DNA of 64,000 nucleotides from Bradyrhizobium sp. ORS 285 (GCF_900176205.1 NZ_LT859959.1:1550001-1614000), one strand, 5' to 3'. Shown: positions 46,121 through 54,343, counted from the first letter of the stretch. The notes: generated by a model from the sequence alone, not told the origin. Program-made: numbers and translations.

Positions 46121-46918
46121 TTAGGGAGCCTCAAGTGCAGTCCGCAGTAGTTTCACCTCGCGAAGATCCAATCGCTGCTCAAGGAAGCCGTCGACCGCGG
46201 CCTGAGGCGTCGACTTTCGTACCGGATCGAGAATGGTTTCGAATTTCTCGTCGTCTTTAGGGTCGTGAATTCGGATCAGCCCGACGCCATGCTGGCTGCA
46301 CTGCGCGGTGATCTCCTGCAACCGGGCTTGAGCCGCGGAGTCTCTGGGCAAGTGCCAAACAAGATAGCCAAAATGGGTGAACCGTGTCTGAGCTAGGGCT
46401 TCGTAGACGGCAAGATCGGTTGCTCCAAACTCTGCCTTGAGTTCAAACGAATAAACGTCGAGCTGGGCGCCCGGCATGATACGAAACCTCATAGCCGTTG
46501 CGAGAATGAAGTCAGGCCGTGCCCAGCGGCCTAGTGGCGGGCCGATCCGCGAGGTGTCTTTCACGAGACACACGCCATGCTTGGGGATATCCAACTCGTT
46601 CTGAAACGGTCCCGTCAGGTATCGTTCCAGATGCGGCATGAGTTGAATCTCAGATAGTGCATCGCTGGGTTCCGCCCGTGGAGCGCGCCCGCTCTCGTCT
46701 TTCGCGAGGAATACTTGGCCACCTTGACCACGGAGTCTACCAATCTGTCCTGCCTCGGACAGGAGATCCCGAGCTTTCTCATAGAGATCGTCTGGTATTG
46801 TCTGAGCAAAGTCACGCGACAACATAACGCGCAAAACCCGATTGAGCACAGGTGTGCCATCAGGAGGCAATAGTGCTTTTAGGCGGTCTGCAACCGCCCG
46901 AGCGGAAAGCGCAGGCAT
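46121..46918 (-). CDS. Cassette gene A: PD-(D/E)XK nuclease-like protein
   Basis: A 265-aa protein of no family I can name. The middle has a likely PD-(D/E)XK core: SEIQLMPHLERYL (helix with E90), RPDFILATA (D136), then YSFELKAE with E159 and K161, and helix VYEALAQTRFTHFGYLVWH. The D-to-ExK distance of 23 residues and the following helix with Q177 fit the fold. The N-terminal ~65 residues (ADRLKALLPPDGTPVLNRVLR, DDLYEKARDLLSEAG) look like a helical DNA- or protein-binding part. The C-terminus is helical. It is first in the cassette operon, with the ParA gene 2 bases downstream. Nuclease activity is inferred only. Confidence 0.72.
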   Translation of the reverse strand: MPALSARAVADRLKALLPPDGTPVLNRVLRVMLSRDFAQTIPDDLYEKARDLLSEAGQIGRLRGQGGQVFLAKDESGRAPRAEPSDALSEIQLMPHLERYLTGPFQNELDIPKHGVCLVKDTSRIGPPLGRWARPDFILATAMRFRIMPGAQLDVYSFELKAEFGATDLAVYEALAQTRFTHFGYLVWHLPRDSAAQARLQEITAQCSQHGVGLIRIHDPKDDEKFETILDPVRKSTPQAAVDGFLEQRLDLREVKLLRTALEAP

Positions 46919-47043
46919 TCACCATGTCCCAACCAGCCGCAACCTTAAAGAGAACTCTCAATACCTGCAAGATTTACTGTGGCTGGACGGGGCTCAGGTG
47001 ACTTCTGCATACTGGGCCCGCTGGCAATAGCAGCGACTTTACC

Positions 47044-47232
47044 TGGAGGCCGCCGGCATTCCGCTCGATCCGTCCTTTGCCGAGCAGAAGGACATCATGC
47101 TCCGCTGCAAGGGCGTGTTCTACGCCTGCGGCGACGGCGCAGAGGCGCGCCGCTTCAACCGCATGCTGATCGACGCCGAGCTGATCCGCGGGCTTTAGGG
47201 GTCTGCAGCGAGACAGATTGAGGTCTGCTCCA
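47044..47232 (+). repeat. Direct repeat, right copy: detached 3' end of the sulfatase-type gene
   Basis: The segment keeps the last ~52 codons (LEAAGIPLDPSFAEQKD through the same TAG at 47197-47199) but has no start or upstream part, so it is a remnant not expected to be translated. Compare 44611-44798. Confidence 0.93.
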
Positions 47233-47325
47233 GAAGGCGCCTTTCCGGTTCCGTCCTCCGTCCGGAGGATGACAGTCGCGACGCCAATGCCTAGCTCATC
47301 TGCATCCGCAACATGGGAGGTTGAT

Positions 47326-47721
47326 ATGACGTCGTCCGTCAAGGAGATGCTGGCCGCGGCCAATGCCGCGGTGCCGAAGATCACGCCGGCCGAGGCGAAG
47401 GCGATGATCGCCAAGGGCAACACGCTGGTGCTCGACGTGCGCGATGCGCCGGAGATCGAGAAGAGCGGCAAAATCGAAGGCGCCCACCACGTCTCGCGCG
47501 GCATGCTCGAATTCCGCGCCGATCCGGACTCGCCGTATCACGACAAGGCCTTTGCCAAGGACAAGACCATCATCCTGTATTGCGCCTCCGGCGGCCGCTC
47601 GGCGCTGTCGGGCAAGACGCTCAAGGATCTCGGCTACGACAAGGTGTTCAATGTCGGCGCGTTCAAGGACTGGGCCGAAAGCGGCGGCCCGGTCGACAAA
47701 CCGATCGAGGCGGGGATGTAG
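47326..47721 (+). CDS. Single-domain rhodanese-like protein
   Basis: This 131-aa protein is one rhodanese domain, with the substrate-loop cysteine in YCASGGRSA (85-93, C86) and the upstream LVLDVRDAPEIEKSGKIEGA block. It would transfer sulfur from persulfide or thiosulfate to a thiol acceptor; the partner is unknown. The ATG at 47326 has a GGGAGG site 6 bases upstream; the longer frame to 47218 enters the sulfatase remnant. It follows the cassette directly. Confidence 0.9.
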   Translation: MTSSVKEMLAAANAAVPKITPAEAKAMIAKGNTLVLDVRDAPEIEKSGKIEGAHHVSRGMLEFRADPDSPYHDKAFAKDKTIILYCASGGRSALSGKTLKDLGYDKVFNVGAFKDWAESGGPVDKPIEAGM

Positions 47722-47827
47722 CTTGCGTGCATGGGGCAGGCGAAAGCCTGCTCCATGCCCCGCCGTCATTCGGGCTCGCGGAAGGCGAGACCCGTGGACG
47801 GGCATGACAGCGGAGCTTGGACCATAG

Positions 47828-47918
47828 CCGTCATCGCGAGCGTAGCGAAGCGATCCAGGGGCGACACAGATGATGTGCATTTTAGCCCCTGGATTGCTTC
47901 GCTACGCTCGCAATGACG
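47828..47918. repeat. Inverted repeat, GTCATTGCGAG family, copy 2
   Basis: Arms CCGTCATCGCGAGCGTAGCG and CGCTACGCTCGCAATGACGG with inner GATCCAGGGG/CCCCTGGATT. It is the same family as 29383-29463. Confidence 0.75.
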
Positions 47919-47944
47919 GTGGTGAACAGTGTCGCCCCACCACG

Positions 47945-48050
47945 GTGTCATCGCCCGGCTTGACCGGGCGATCCAGTACGCCGAAACCTTGGTGAGTCCT
48001 CCGAGAGCTCGCGGCGTACTGGATGCCCGCCTGCGCGGGCATGACGCCGG
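47945..48050. repeat. Inverted repeat with GCCCGGCTTGACCGGGC arms
   Basis: Left GTGTCATCGCCCGGCTTGA and right GCGGGCATGACGCC ends, with inner GATCCAGTACGCCG / CGGCGTACTGGAT, mark a 106-bp palindromic unit directly after the previous one. Confidence 0.6.
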
Positions 48051-48128
48051 AGTTTGAATTATGACAGTCAGCGCGAGCTTCGGCGGACACGTCGCTGCGT
48101 TCCCCATGACGCGCTCAGGCAGCGGGCC

Positions 48129-49685
48129 TCACTTCGAAATCTTGCTCCACAGCCAGCGCGCGACCGCCTGTGGCGACGACTCCGCGTCGCTTCCGGAAGC
48201 GCGCAGATTTGCTTGCTGCATCGTCGCGATGTCGATGCGGCCGAGCAGGGGGCGCAAGGCATCCTGCAATGCGCGGTCATCAGTGCGCTTCGGCGACAGC
48301 AGCAGGATCGCGTCGTAAGGCGGGATCGCATGCTTGGGATCGTCGAGCACGACGAGATCGTATTTCGCGATCAGCCCGTCGCTGGTGTAGCCGGCGATGA
48401 TGTCCACCTCGCCCGAGGCGACGGCGGCGTACATGAAGTCCGGCTGCATCTGGCGCTGGGCGCGGAAGGCGAGGCCATAGGCGTCGCGCAAGGCGGCCCA
48501 TTCCGGCCGGGAGAAGAACTCGTAGTCGCCGGCGATCGACATGCCGGATGTATGCCGCGCGAGATCCTCGATCGCGCGGATGCCGAGCGCCTCGGCCTTC
48601 TTGCGCGGCATCACCAGCGCATAGGCGTTCTCGAAGCCGAGCTCGCCGAGCAGGGTGACCTTGTCCTTGGCGAGATCCTGCTTCAAGGCGGCGAGCAGCG
48701 CCTCGCGCGGCAACTGCTCCTTGTGATGAAACTGGTTGGCCCACAGCGTGCCGGAGTAATCGACATAGGCATCGATGTCGCCGTTCCTCAGCGCCTCATA
48801 GATCACGCTGGAGCCGAGCCCCGCGCGCGACGTGGCCGTGAGACCCGCGGCCTGCAGCCGCTCGCTGATCAGCGCCGACAGCACATATTGCTCGGTGAAG
48901 GTCTTTGCGCCGATCACGTAGCGCGCGGAGGTGCCGGCGAGCGAGGGCAGAAGGCTTGCCGCGACCATCAGCGCGATCGTCGCCGTGCCGAGTCCCACGC
49001 GCGCGCGGCTGCGCGTGCGCAGCCCGTTCTCGATCAGCGCCAGCAACTGATCGACCACGAGCGCCAGCACCGCGGCCGCGACGCAACCGAATACGACCAG
49101 CACCCAGTTCTGCGTCTGCAATCCGGCAAAGATGTAGTTGCCGAGCGAGGTCTGGCCGATCGGCGTCGACAGGGTGGCGGTGCCGATCACCCAGACCGCG
49201 GCAGTGCGGATGCCGGCCATGATGACCGGCAGCGCCAGCGGCAGCTCGACCATGGTCAGCGCTTGGCGTTCGGTCATGCCGACGCCCTTGGCGGCCTCGA
49301 TCAGGCCGGCGTCGACGCCATCAAGTCCGGTGATGGTGTTGCGCAGCACCGGCAGCATCGAATACAGCGCCAGGGCCAGCACCGCCGGCAGGAAGCCGAA
49401 CGCCGAGAACGACAGGCCGAACCAGCGCAGGCTCAGTGCGGCGAGCGCCAGCAGCAGCGGATAGAACAATGCGAGCAGCGCCAGGCCGGGCACGGTCTGC
49501 ACCACGCTGGCGAGGCCGAGCAGCAGATTGCGCAGCGACGGTTTGTTGCGCGCGAGCAGCGCCAAAGGAAAGCTGATCACGAGGCCGAGCGCCAGCGCGG
49601 CGATGCTGACGCGCAGATGACTGCCGAGATAGTCGGCGAGATGCGACAGCGCCTCGGCCAAGCGCGGATCGGACAGCAGGCTCAT
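48129..49685 (-). CDS. Osmoprotectant-type ABC transporter permease fused to its substrate-binding domain
   Basis: The 518-aa protein joins an OpuBB-like permease (about 1-215; SVVQTVPGLALLALFYPLLL, GVGMTERQALTMVELPLALP, about six membrane segments) to an OpuAC/ProX-like binding domain (about 240-518; YVIGAKTFTEQYVLSALISE, YVDYSGTLWANQF). Fusions of this type import glycine betaine, choline or related quaternary amines. The ATG overlaps the ATPase stop by 4 bases. With the fused partner, two genes suffice for a full importer. Confidence 0.9.
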   Translation of the reverse strand: MSLLSDPRLAEALSHLADYLGSHLRVSIAALALGLVISFPLALLARNKPSLRNLLLGLASVVQTVPGLALLALFYPLLLALAALSLRWFGLSFSAFGFLPAVLALALYSMLPVLRNTITGLDGVDAGLIEAAKGVGMTERQALTMVELPLALPVIMAGIRTAAVWVIGTATLSTPIGQTSLGNYIFAGLQTQNWVLVVFGCVAAAVLALVVDQLLALIENGLRTRSRARVGLGTATIALMVAASLLPSLAGTSARYVIGAKTFTEQYVLSALISERLQAAGLTATSRAGLGSSVIYEALRNGDIDAYVDYSGTLWANQFHHKEQLPREALLAALKQDLAKDKVTLLGELGFENAYALVMPRKKAEALGIRAIEDLARHTSGMSIAGDYEFFSRPEWAALRDAYGLAFRAQRQMQPDFMYAAVASGEVDIIAGYTSDGLIAKYDLVVLDDPKHAIPPYDAILLLSPKRTDDRALQDALRPLLGRIDIATMQQANLRASGSDAESSPQAVARWLWSKISK

Positions 49686-50467
49686 GCGGCGCCGCCTTCG
49701 GGCAGCAGCGCTGCGAGCCGTGCGGCTTGGCGCCGCGGCGTCGACATCAGCTCCGTCACATAGGGCTCGCGGCTGGCTGCGAGCTCCGCGGCCGTGCCGA
49801 CCTCGATTAGGCGGCCCGTCCGCATCACCGCAATGCGATCAGCCAAGAGCAGGGCTTCGGTGATGTCGTGGGTGATCATCAGCGTGGTCAGTCCGAGCTT
49901 CTCGTGCAGCGCGCAATAATCGTGACCGAGCGCATCGCGCGTCAGCGGATCGAGCGCGCCGAACGGCTCGTCCATCAGCACGATGCGGGGCTTGGCGGCG
50001 AGCGCGCGGGCGACGCCGACGCGCTGGCGCTGGCCGCCTGAGAGCTCGTCGGGCATGCGGTCGCGGTAGGCCTTGCGATCGAGCTGCACGAGGTCGAGCA
50101 GCTCGTCGACGCGGGCGGCGATGTCGTTGGCCGGCGTGCCCAGCAGCTTCGGGGTGATGCCGATGTTGGACGCAACCGTCATGTGTGGAAACAGCGCGCC
50201 GTTCTGGAACACATTGCCGATCCGCCGTCGCAGGGCGACCGGCTCGAGGCCGCCGATGTCCTCGCCGCCGATGCGGATCGCACCGCCGTCCAGCGCGATC
50301 AGGCGGTTGGTCAGCCGCAGCAGCGTGGTCTTGCCCGAGCCGGAGCCGCCGACGATCGCCAGGAACTCGCCCTCGGCGATGTCGAGCGAGACGTCGTCCA
50401 CCGCGACCACCGGACCGGGGAAAGTCTTGCGGACACGATCATAGGTGATGAGGGGCGTGCGCGGCAT
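49682..50467 (-). CDS. Osmoprotectant-type ABC transporter ATP-binding protein
   Basis: A 261-aa ATPase with Walker A GGSGSGKTT (40-48), signature LSGGQRQRVGVARAL and Walker B PRIVLMDEPFGALDP, in the OpuBA/ProV style but without the C-terminal CBS domains that the longer proteins carry. It forms the importer with the permease/binding fusion downstream. The start faces the divergent NitT/TauT-type ATPase gene about 117 bases away. Confidence 0.9.
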   Translation of the reverse strand: MPRTPLITYDRVRKTFPGPVVAVDDVSLDIAEGEFLAIVGGSGSGKTTLLRLTNRLIALDGGAIRIGGEDIGGLEPVALRRRIGNVFQNGALFPHMTVASNIGITPKLLGTPANDIAARVDELLDLVQLDRKAYRDRMPDELSGGQRQRVGVARALAAKPRIVLMDEPFGALDPLTRDALGHDYCALHEKLGLTTLMITHDITEALLLADRIAVMRTGRLIEVGTAAELAASREPYVTELMSTPRRQAARLAALLPEGGAA

Positions 50468-50584
50468 GCGGCCTTTCGGGGGCGAGGGGCCTCGGCCCCA
50501 GACCTAGCACGTCCGAGGGCTGCGTTGAACTTCACGGCGCAAGCGGCTAAGCCGTCCGGGCCATTTTCGGGGAGGAACTTGGAC

Positions 50585-51397
50585 GTGACGCAGTCAACGG
50601 CCGCCGCGGTCTCGCTTGAGGGGACGACGGTCGCATTCCGTCTTGCTGGCGGGCGCACCTATACCGCCGTCGAGACGGCGCAGCTGAGCGTTGAAGACGG
50701 CGAGTTCGTCGCCATCGTCGGGCCGACCGGCTGCGGCAAGTCCACTTTGTTGAACGTCGCCGCGGGACTGCTGAAGCCCGCGGCCGGCCACGTGCGCATC
50801 TTCGGCAAGCCGCTGGCGGGCCTCAATCGCGAGGCCGGCTACCTGTTCCAGGCGGATGCGCTGTTTCCCTGGAAGACGGCGCTGGAGAACGTCGCGATCG
50901 GCCTCGAGGTTGCGGGCACGTCCTCGACCGAAGCTTCCGCCAAGGCGCAGCAATGGCTGACGTCGGTCGGCCTCGGCGCGTTCGGCAACCGCTATCCGCA
51001 CATGCTGTCGGGCGGCCAGCGCAAGCGCGTCGGCCTCGCCCAGGTGCTGATCCGCAATCCCCGCATCATCCTGATGGACGAGCCGTTCGGCCCGCTCGAC
51101 GCGCAGACGCGGCAGATCATGGGCAATCTGCTGCTCGACCTCTGGAACGCCGACCGCAAGGCCGTGCTGTTCGTCACCCATGACCTGGAAGAGGCGATCG
51201 CGCTCGCCGACCGCGTCGTCATCATGTCGGCCGGTCCGGCCTCGCGCATCATCGGCGACTGGCGCGTGACCCTGCCGCGCCCGCGCGACATCTTCGAGGT
51301 GCGCATGAAGCACGAGTTCCACGAGCTGCATCGCGAGATCTGGCAGACGCTGAAGGCCGAGGTCGAGAAGACCTACAAGCAGGCGGAGGCGGTGTGA
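50585..51397 (+). CDS. NitT/TauT-type ABC transporter ATP-binding protein
   Basis: This 270-aa ATPase starts at GTG 50585. Walker A is GPTGCGKST (46-54), the signature LSGGQRKRVGLAQ and Walker B PRIILMDEPFGPLDA. It resembles SsuB/TauB proteins that energise import of sulfonates, nitrate or similar anions, or pyrimidine precursors. A palindromic element with an 11-bp direct repeat separates it from the permease gene, whereas such genes usually overlap. The binding protein is third in the cluster. Confidence 0.9.
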   Translation: MTQSTAAAVSLEGTTVAFRLAGGRTYTAVETAQLSVEDGEFVAIVGPTGCGKSTLLNVAAGLLKPAAGHVRIFGKPLAGLNREAGYLFQADALFPWKTALENVAIGLEVAGTSSTEASAKAQQWLTSVGLGAFGNRYPHMLSGGQRKRVGLAQVLIRNPRIILMDEPFGPLDAQTRQIMGNLLLDLWNADRKAVLFVTHDLEEAIALADRVVIMSAGPASRIIGDWRVTLPRPRDIFEVRMKHEFHELHREIWQTLKAEVEKTYKQAEAV

Positions 51398-51608
51398 TGT
51401 CGCGTTCGAGACTGGCTATCTGCCAAGGGCTCAGCTCAGACTCCCCTCCCCCTTGCGGGGAGGGGTGGGGGGTGGAGGTCCCAGGAAAGATTCTCGCTCG
51501 TGGCACCCCCACCCCCGACCCCTCCCCGCAAGGGGGAGGGGGGCCCAGCAGTGCGCGACGCTGCGATCTCGCGTCCCTCATGCAGATGGAAGCAGTATGA
51601 TGTCGCGT
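51395..51608. mobile_element. Small palindromic element bounded by an 11-bp direct repeat
   Basis: TGATGTCGCGT occurs at 51395-51405, across the ATPase stop, and at 51598-51608, across the permease start. The intervening ~192 bases contain an inverted repeat built on CTCCCCTCCCCCTTGCGGGG and its complement (51449-51545). The arrangement looks like insertion of a MITE-like unit with target-site duplication into an originally overlapping gene junction. Confidence 0.6.
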
Positions 51609-52385
51609 GTCACCCTGCTCGCGCTGCAATTGCTCGTCGCGATCGTCGCGATCGCGTTGTGGCAGTTCTTCGCCACCGTGCCGGTGTTCGGCCGCATCCT
51701 GCTGCCGCCGTTCTTCTTCTCCAACCCGGTCGACGTGTTCAGTCAGGTCGTCAAATGGTTCGCGACCGGCGCGATCTGGAAGCATCTCGCGATCACCCTG
51801 TGGGAATCGATCCTCGCTTTCGCGATCGGCTCCCTCGGCGGCGTGCTGGTCGGCTTCTGGTTCGCGCGCAAGCCGCTGGTCGCTGCGGTGTTCGATCCCT
51901 ACGTCAAGATGGCCAACGCGCTGCCGCGCGTGGTGCTGGCGCCGATCTTCACGCTGTGGCTGGGCCTCGGGATCTGGTCCAAGGTCGCGCTCGGCGTCAC
52001 GCTGGTGTTCTTCATCGTGTTCTTCAACGTCTATCAGGGCGTGAAGGAGGTCTCGACGGTGGTGCGCGACAACGCGCGCATGCTGGGCATGAGCGAGCGG
52101 CAGCTGATGCGCCATGTGTATTGGCCATCGGCGCTGTCGTGGATGTTCTCCTCGCTGCATACCTCGGTCGGCTTCGCCGTGGTCGGCGCCGTGGTCGGCG
52201 AATATCTCGGCTCGGCCGCGGGCCTCGGCTATTTGATCCAGCAAGCCGAGGGCGTGTTCGACGTCGCCGGCGTGTTCGCCGGCATGTTCGTGCTGTCGGC
52301 CTTCGTCATCCTGATCGACATCTGCGTGACGCTGGTGGAACGCCGGCTGCTGGTGTGGCGGCCCGATGCGGCGGATGGGCGATGA
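51597..52385 (+). CDS. NitT/TauT-type ABC transporter permease
   Basis: The 262-aa permease has about six membrane segments and the family's cytoplasmic EAA-like loop (DNARMLGMSERQLMRHVYWP). It pairs with the ATPase upstream. Two adjacent ATG codons are possible starts (51597, 51600); the second falls within the direct repeat described for the palindromic element. Substrate is unknown. Confidence 0.9.
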   Translation: MMSRVTLLALQLLVAIVAIALWQFFATVPVFGRILLPPFFFSNPVDVFSQVVKWFATGAIWKHLAITLWESILAFAIGSLGGVLVGFWFARKPLVAAVFDPYVKMANALPRVVLAPIFTLWLGLGIWSKVALGVTLVFFIVFFNVYQGVKEVSTVVRDNARMLGMSERQLMRHVYWPSALSWMFSSLHTSVGFAVVGAVVGEYLGSAAGLGYLIQQAEGVFDVAGVFAGMFVLSAFVILIDICVTLVERRLLVWRPDAADGR

Positions 52386-52406
52386 GGGCAGTGCTCTCAC
52401 GCCACC

Positions 52407-52540
52407 CTCCGCTGTCGTCCCCGCGAACGCGGGGACCCATAACCCCAGGGAGTGGTTTGGGGCAGGCGGGAGGACCAGTCTTTTCTCACCGCGAGATCAC
52501 GCGGTATGGGTCCCTGCGTTCGCAGGGACGACAGCGGAGG
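52407..52540. repeat. Inverted repeat, GTCCCGG family, copy 2
   Basis: Arms CCTCCGCTGTCGTCCCCGCG and the complementary GCAGGGACGACAGCGGAGG bound the unit. Its centre CCCCAGGGAGTGGTTTGGGG is one base different from that at 27310-27463. Confidence 0.7.
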
Positions 52541-52608
52541 ATCTGGCCGCCTTCTCAACTCCACCGCACAGGCCTAGTCTGATCGACAACACGAACGGAG
52601 GAAACAAC

Positions 52609-53622
52609 ATGAACAAGATCATCGGCCGGGTCACCGGCGCGCTGCTGGCGCTGACGCTCAGCACGGGGATCGCCTCGGCAGCGAGCAAGGTCACGATTGC
52701 AGTCGGCGGCGGCGCCTGCCTGTGCTATCTCCCGACGGTCCTCGCCAAGCAGCTCGGCGAATATGAGAAGGCCGGGCTCGACGTCGAGCTGGTCGATCTC
52801 AAGGGCGGCTCGGATGCGTTGAAGGCCGTGCTCGGCGGCAGCGCCGATGTCGTCTCCGGCTATTTCGATCATTGTGTCAATCTCGCCGCCAAGAAGCAGG
52901 AGATGCAGTCGTTCGTCGTCTACGACCGCTATCCCGGCCTCGTGCTGGTGGTCGCGCCGTCGCACAACAAGGAGATCAACTCCATCAAGGATCTCGCCGG
53001 CAAGAAGGTCGGCGTCAGCGCGCCGGGCTCCTCGACCGACTTCTTCCTGAAGTACATGCTGAAGAAGAACGGCCTCGATCCCGCAGGCACTGCCGTGATC
53101 GGTGTCGGCCTCGGCGCCACCGCGGTGGCGGCCATGCAGCAGGGCCAGATCGACGCGGCCGTGATGCTCGATCCCTCGGTGACCGTGCTGCAGGGCGCCT
53201 ATCCGGACCTCAAGATCCTCTCTGATACCCGCACCCAGCACGACACGCTCGAGGTGTTTGGCGGCGAATATCCGGGCGGCGCGCTGTATTCGACGGTGGC
53301 CTGGATCGCCGGCCACGAGAAGGAGACGCAGGCGCTCACCAATGCGATCGTCGCGACGCTCGGCTGGATCCATGCGCATACGCCGGAGGAGATCATGGCC
53401 AAGATGCCGGAGGAGCTCGTCGGCAAGGACAAGGCGCTGTATCTCGCCGCGCTGAAGAACACGATCCCGATGTATTCGCAGACCGGCAAGATGGACCCGA
53501 AGGGCGCGGACGCCGTGCTCGCCGTGTTCTCGACCGGCTCGCCTGAGGTCGCCAAGGCCAATATCGACGTCAGCAAGACCTTCACCAACAAGTTCGTCGA
53601 GCAGGCGAAGGCTGCGAAATAA
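52609..53622 (+). CDS. NitT/TauT-type ABC transporter substrate-binding protein
   Basis: A 337-aa periplasmic protein with a signal peptide (about 1-24, TGIASA/ASK) and a type II binding fold (TIAVGGGACLCYLPTVLAK, LGEYEKAGLDVELVDLKGGS, ADVVSGYFDHCVNLAAKKQE). The ligand of this family is often sulfonate, nitrate, taurine or a thiamine/pyrimidine precursor; none is evident. A strong GGAGGAAAC site precedes the ATG at 52609. It follows a palindromic repeat after the permease gene. Confidence 0.9.
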   Translation: MNKIIGRVTGALLALTLSTGIASAASKVTIAVGGGACLCYLPTVLAKQLGEYEKAGLDVELVDLKGGSDALKAVLGGSADVVSGYFDHCVNLAAKKQEMQSFVVYDRYPGLVLVVAPSHNKEINSIKDLAGKKVGVSAPGSSTDFFLKYMLKKNGLDPAGTAVIGVGLGATAVAAMQQGQIDAAVMLDPSVTVLQGAYPDLKILSDTRTQHDTLEVFGGEYPGGALYSTVAWIAGHEKETQALTNAIVATLGWIHAHTPEEIMAKMPEELVGKDKALYLAALKNTIPMYSQTGKMDPKGADAVLAVFSTGSPEVAKANIDVSKTFTNKFVEQAKAAK

Positions 53623-53626
53623 CGGG

Positions 53627-54343
53627 ATGACCGACGTCGTCATCCATCGCGTCACCACGCTCGACCTCAAGGTCGAGCCGTTCGAGTGGCCGTTCGCACG
53701 AGAGCGCCGCGACGACATCGCGGCGCATTTCGCCGAGCGCCAGCGCGAGAAGCCCGGCCTGTGGAACGGCCGCATCCTGCTCGGGCGTGAGGCCCGCTTC
53801 GATCACGGGCAGTTCTCGGCCAGCTATTTCGAGACGGATTTCGCCAGCCTGCTGGCGTGGCGCGACTGGGGCTTTCCGGACCGCACCGCCTTCAACGGCT
53901 TCGGCATGGGCGCGATACGCTCCAGCGACGGCGCGTTCGTACTCGGCGAGATGGGCGCGCACACCGCCAATGCCGGCCGGCTGTATTTCCCGGCGGGCAC
54001 CCCGGATCTCGACGACGTCGACGGCAGCACGCTCGATCTGGCGTCCAACGTCGCGCGTGAGGTCGAGGAGGAGACCGGGCTGACCCCGGCGGACTATCAG
54101 GCATCCGCGCATTGGGACTGCGTCGTGACCGGCGCGTCGGTCGCCTTGATGCGCGTGCTCGACGTGGCCGAGACCGGCGAGGTCCTGCAGCGTCGCATCG
54201 AAGCCAATCTCGCCGCGCAGGATGAGCCGGAACTCGCAGGCGTCCGGCTGGTTCGGAGCAGGGACGATCTGACGGCAGCGATGCCGCGCTTCGTCACCGC
54301 CTTTCTCGAAACCCAGTTCAGCGCCGGAGCGCCTTCCGCATGA
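53627..54343 (+). CDS. NUDIX hydrolase
   Basis: The 238-aa protein carries a NUDIX box with NVAREVEEETGLTP (about 141-154), where the REVEEETGL core fits RExxEExGU. The N-terminal ~90 residues (REKPGLWNGRILLGREARFD) form the extension seen in larger NUDIX proteins. It would hydrolyse a nucleoside-diphosphate-linked compound. It begins 4 bases after the binding protein stop and its end overlaps the PPK2 start (ATGA at 54340), so it is likely co-expressed with nucleotide-polyphosphate metabolism. Confidence 0.85.
   Translation: MTDVVIHRVTTLDLKVEPFEWPFARERRDDIAAHFAERQREKPGLWNGRILLGREARFDHGQFSASYFETDFASLLAWRDWGFPDRTAFNGFGMGAIRSSDGAFVLGEMGAHTANAGRLYFPAGTPDLDDVDGSTLDLASNVAREVEEETGLTPADYQASAHWDCVVTGASVALMRVLDVAETGEVLQRRIEANLAAQDEPELAGVRLVRSRDDLTAAMPRFVTAFLETQFSAGAPSA

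Larger units (their letters stand above)
47722..48128. other. Intergenic gap with two palindromic repeats
   Basis: The 407 bases between convergent rhodanese and ABC genes hold the inverted repeats at 47828-47918 and 47945-48050 and nothing else that I can support. Confidence 0.55.

Noticed and set aside
46842..47030. A 62-codon forward frame at the right edge of the cassette
   Set aside because: It overlaps the start of the PD-(D/E)XK-like gene on the opposite strand and lacks a ribosome-binding site; the region more likely holds the cassette promoter.
47044..47199. Reading the right-hand sulfatase end as a separate small gene
   Set aside because: It has no start codon or ribosome-binding site of its own and is colinear with the end of the upstream gene; it is best seen as a detached remnant.
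48054..49763. A 569-codon frame antisense to the ABC permease/binding fusion
   Set aside because: It has an Arg/Gln/His-rich shadow composition and lies entirely against a gene with clear domains.
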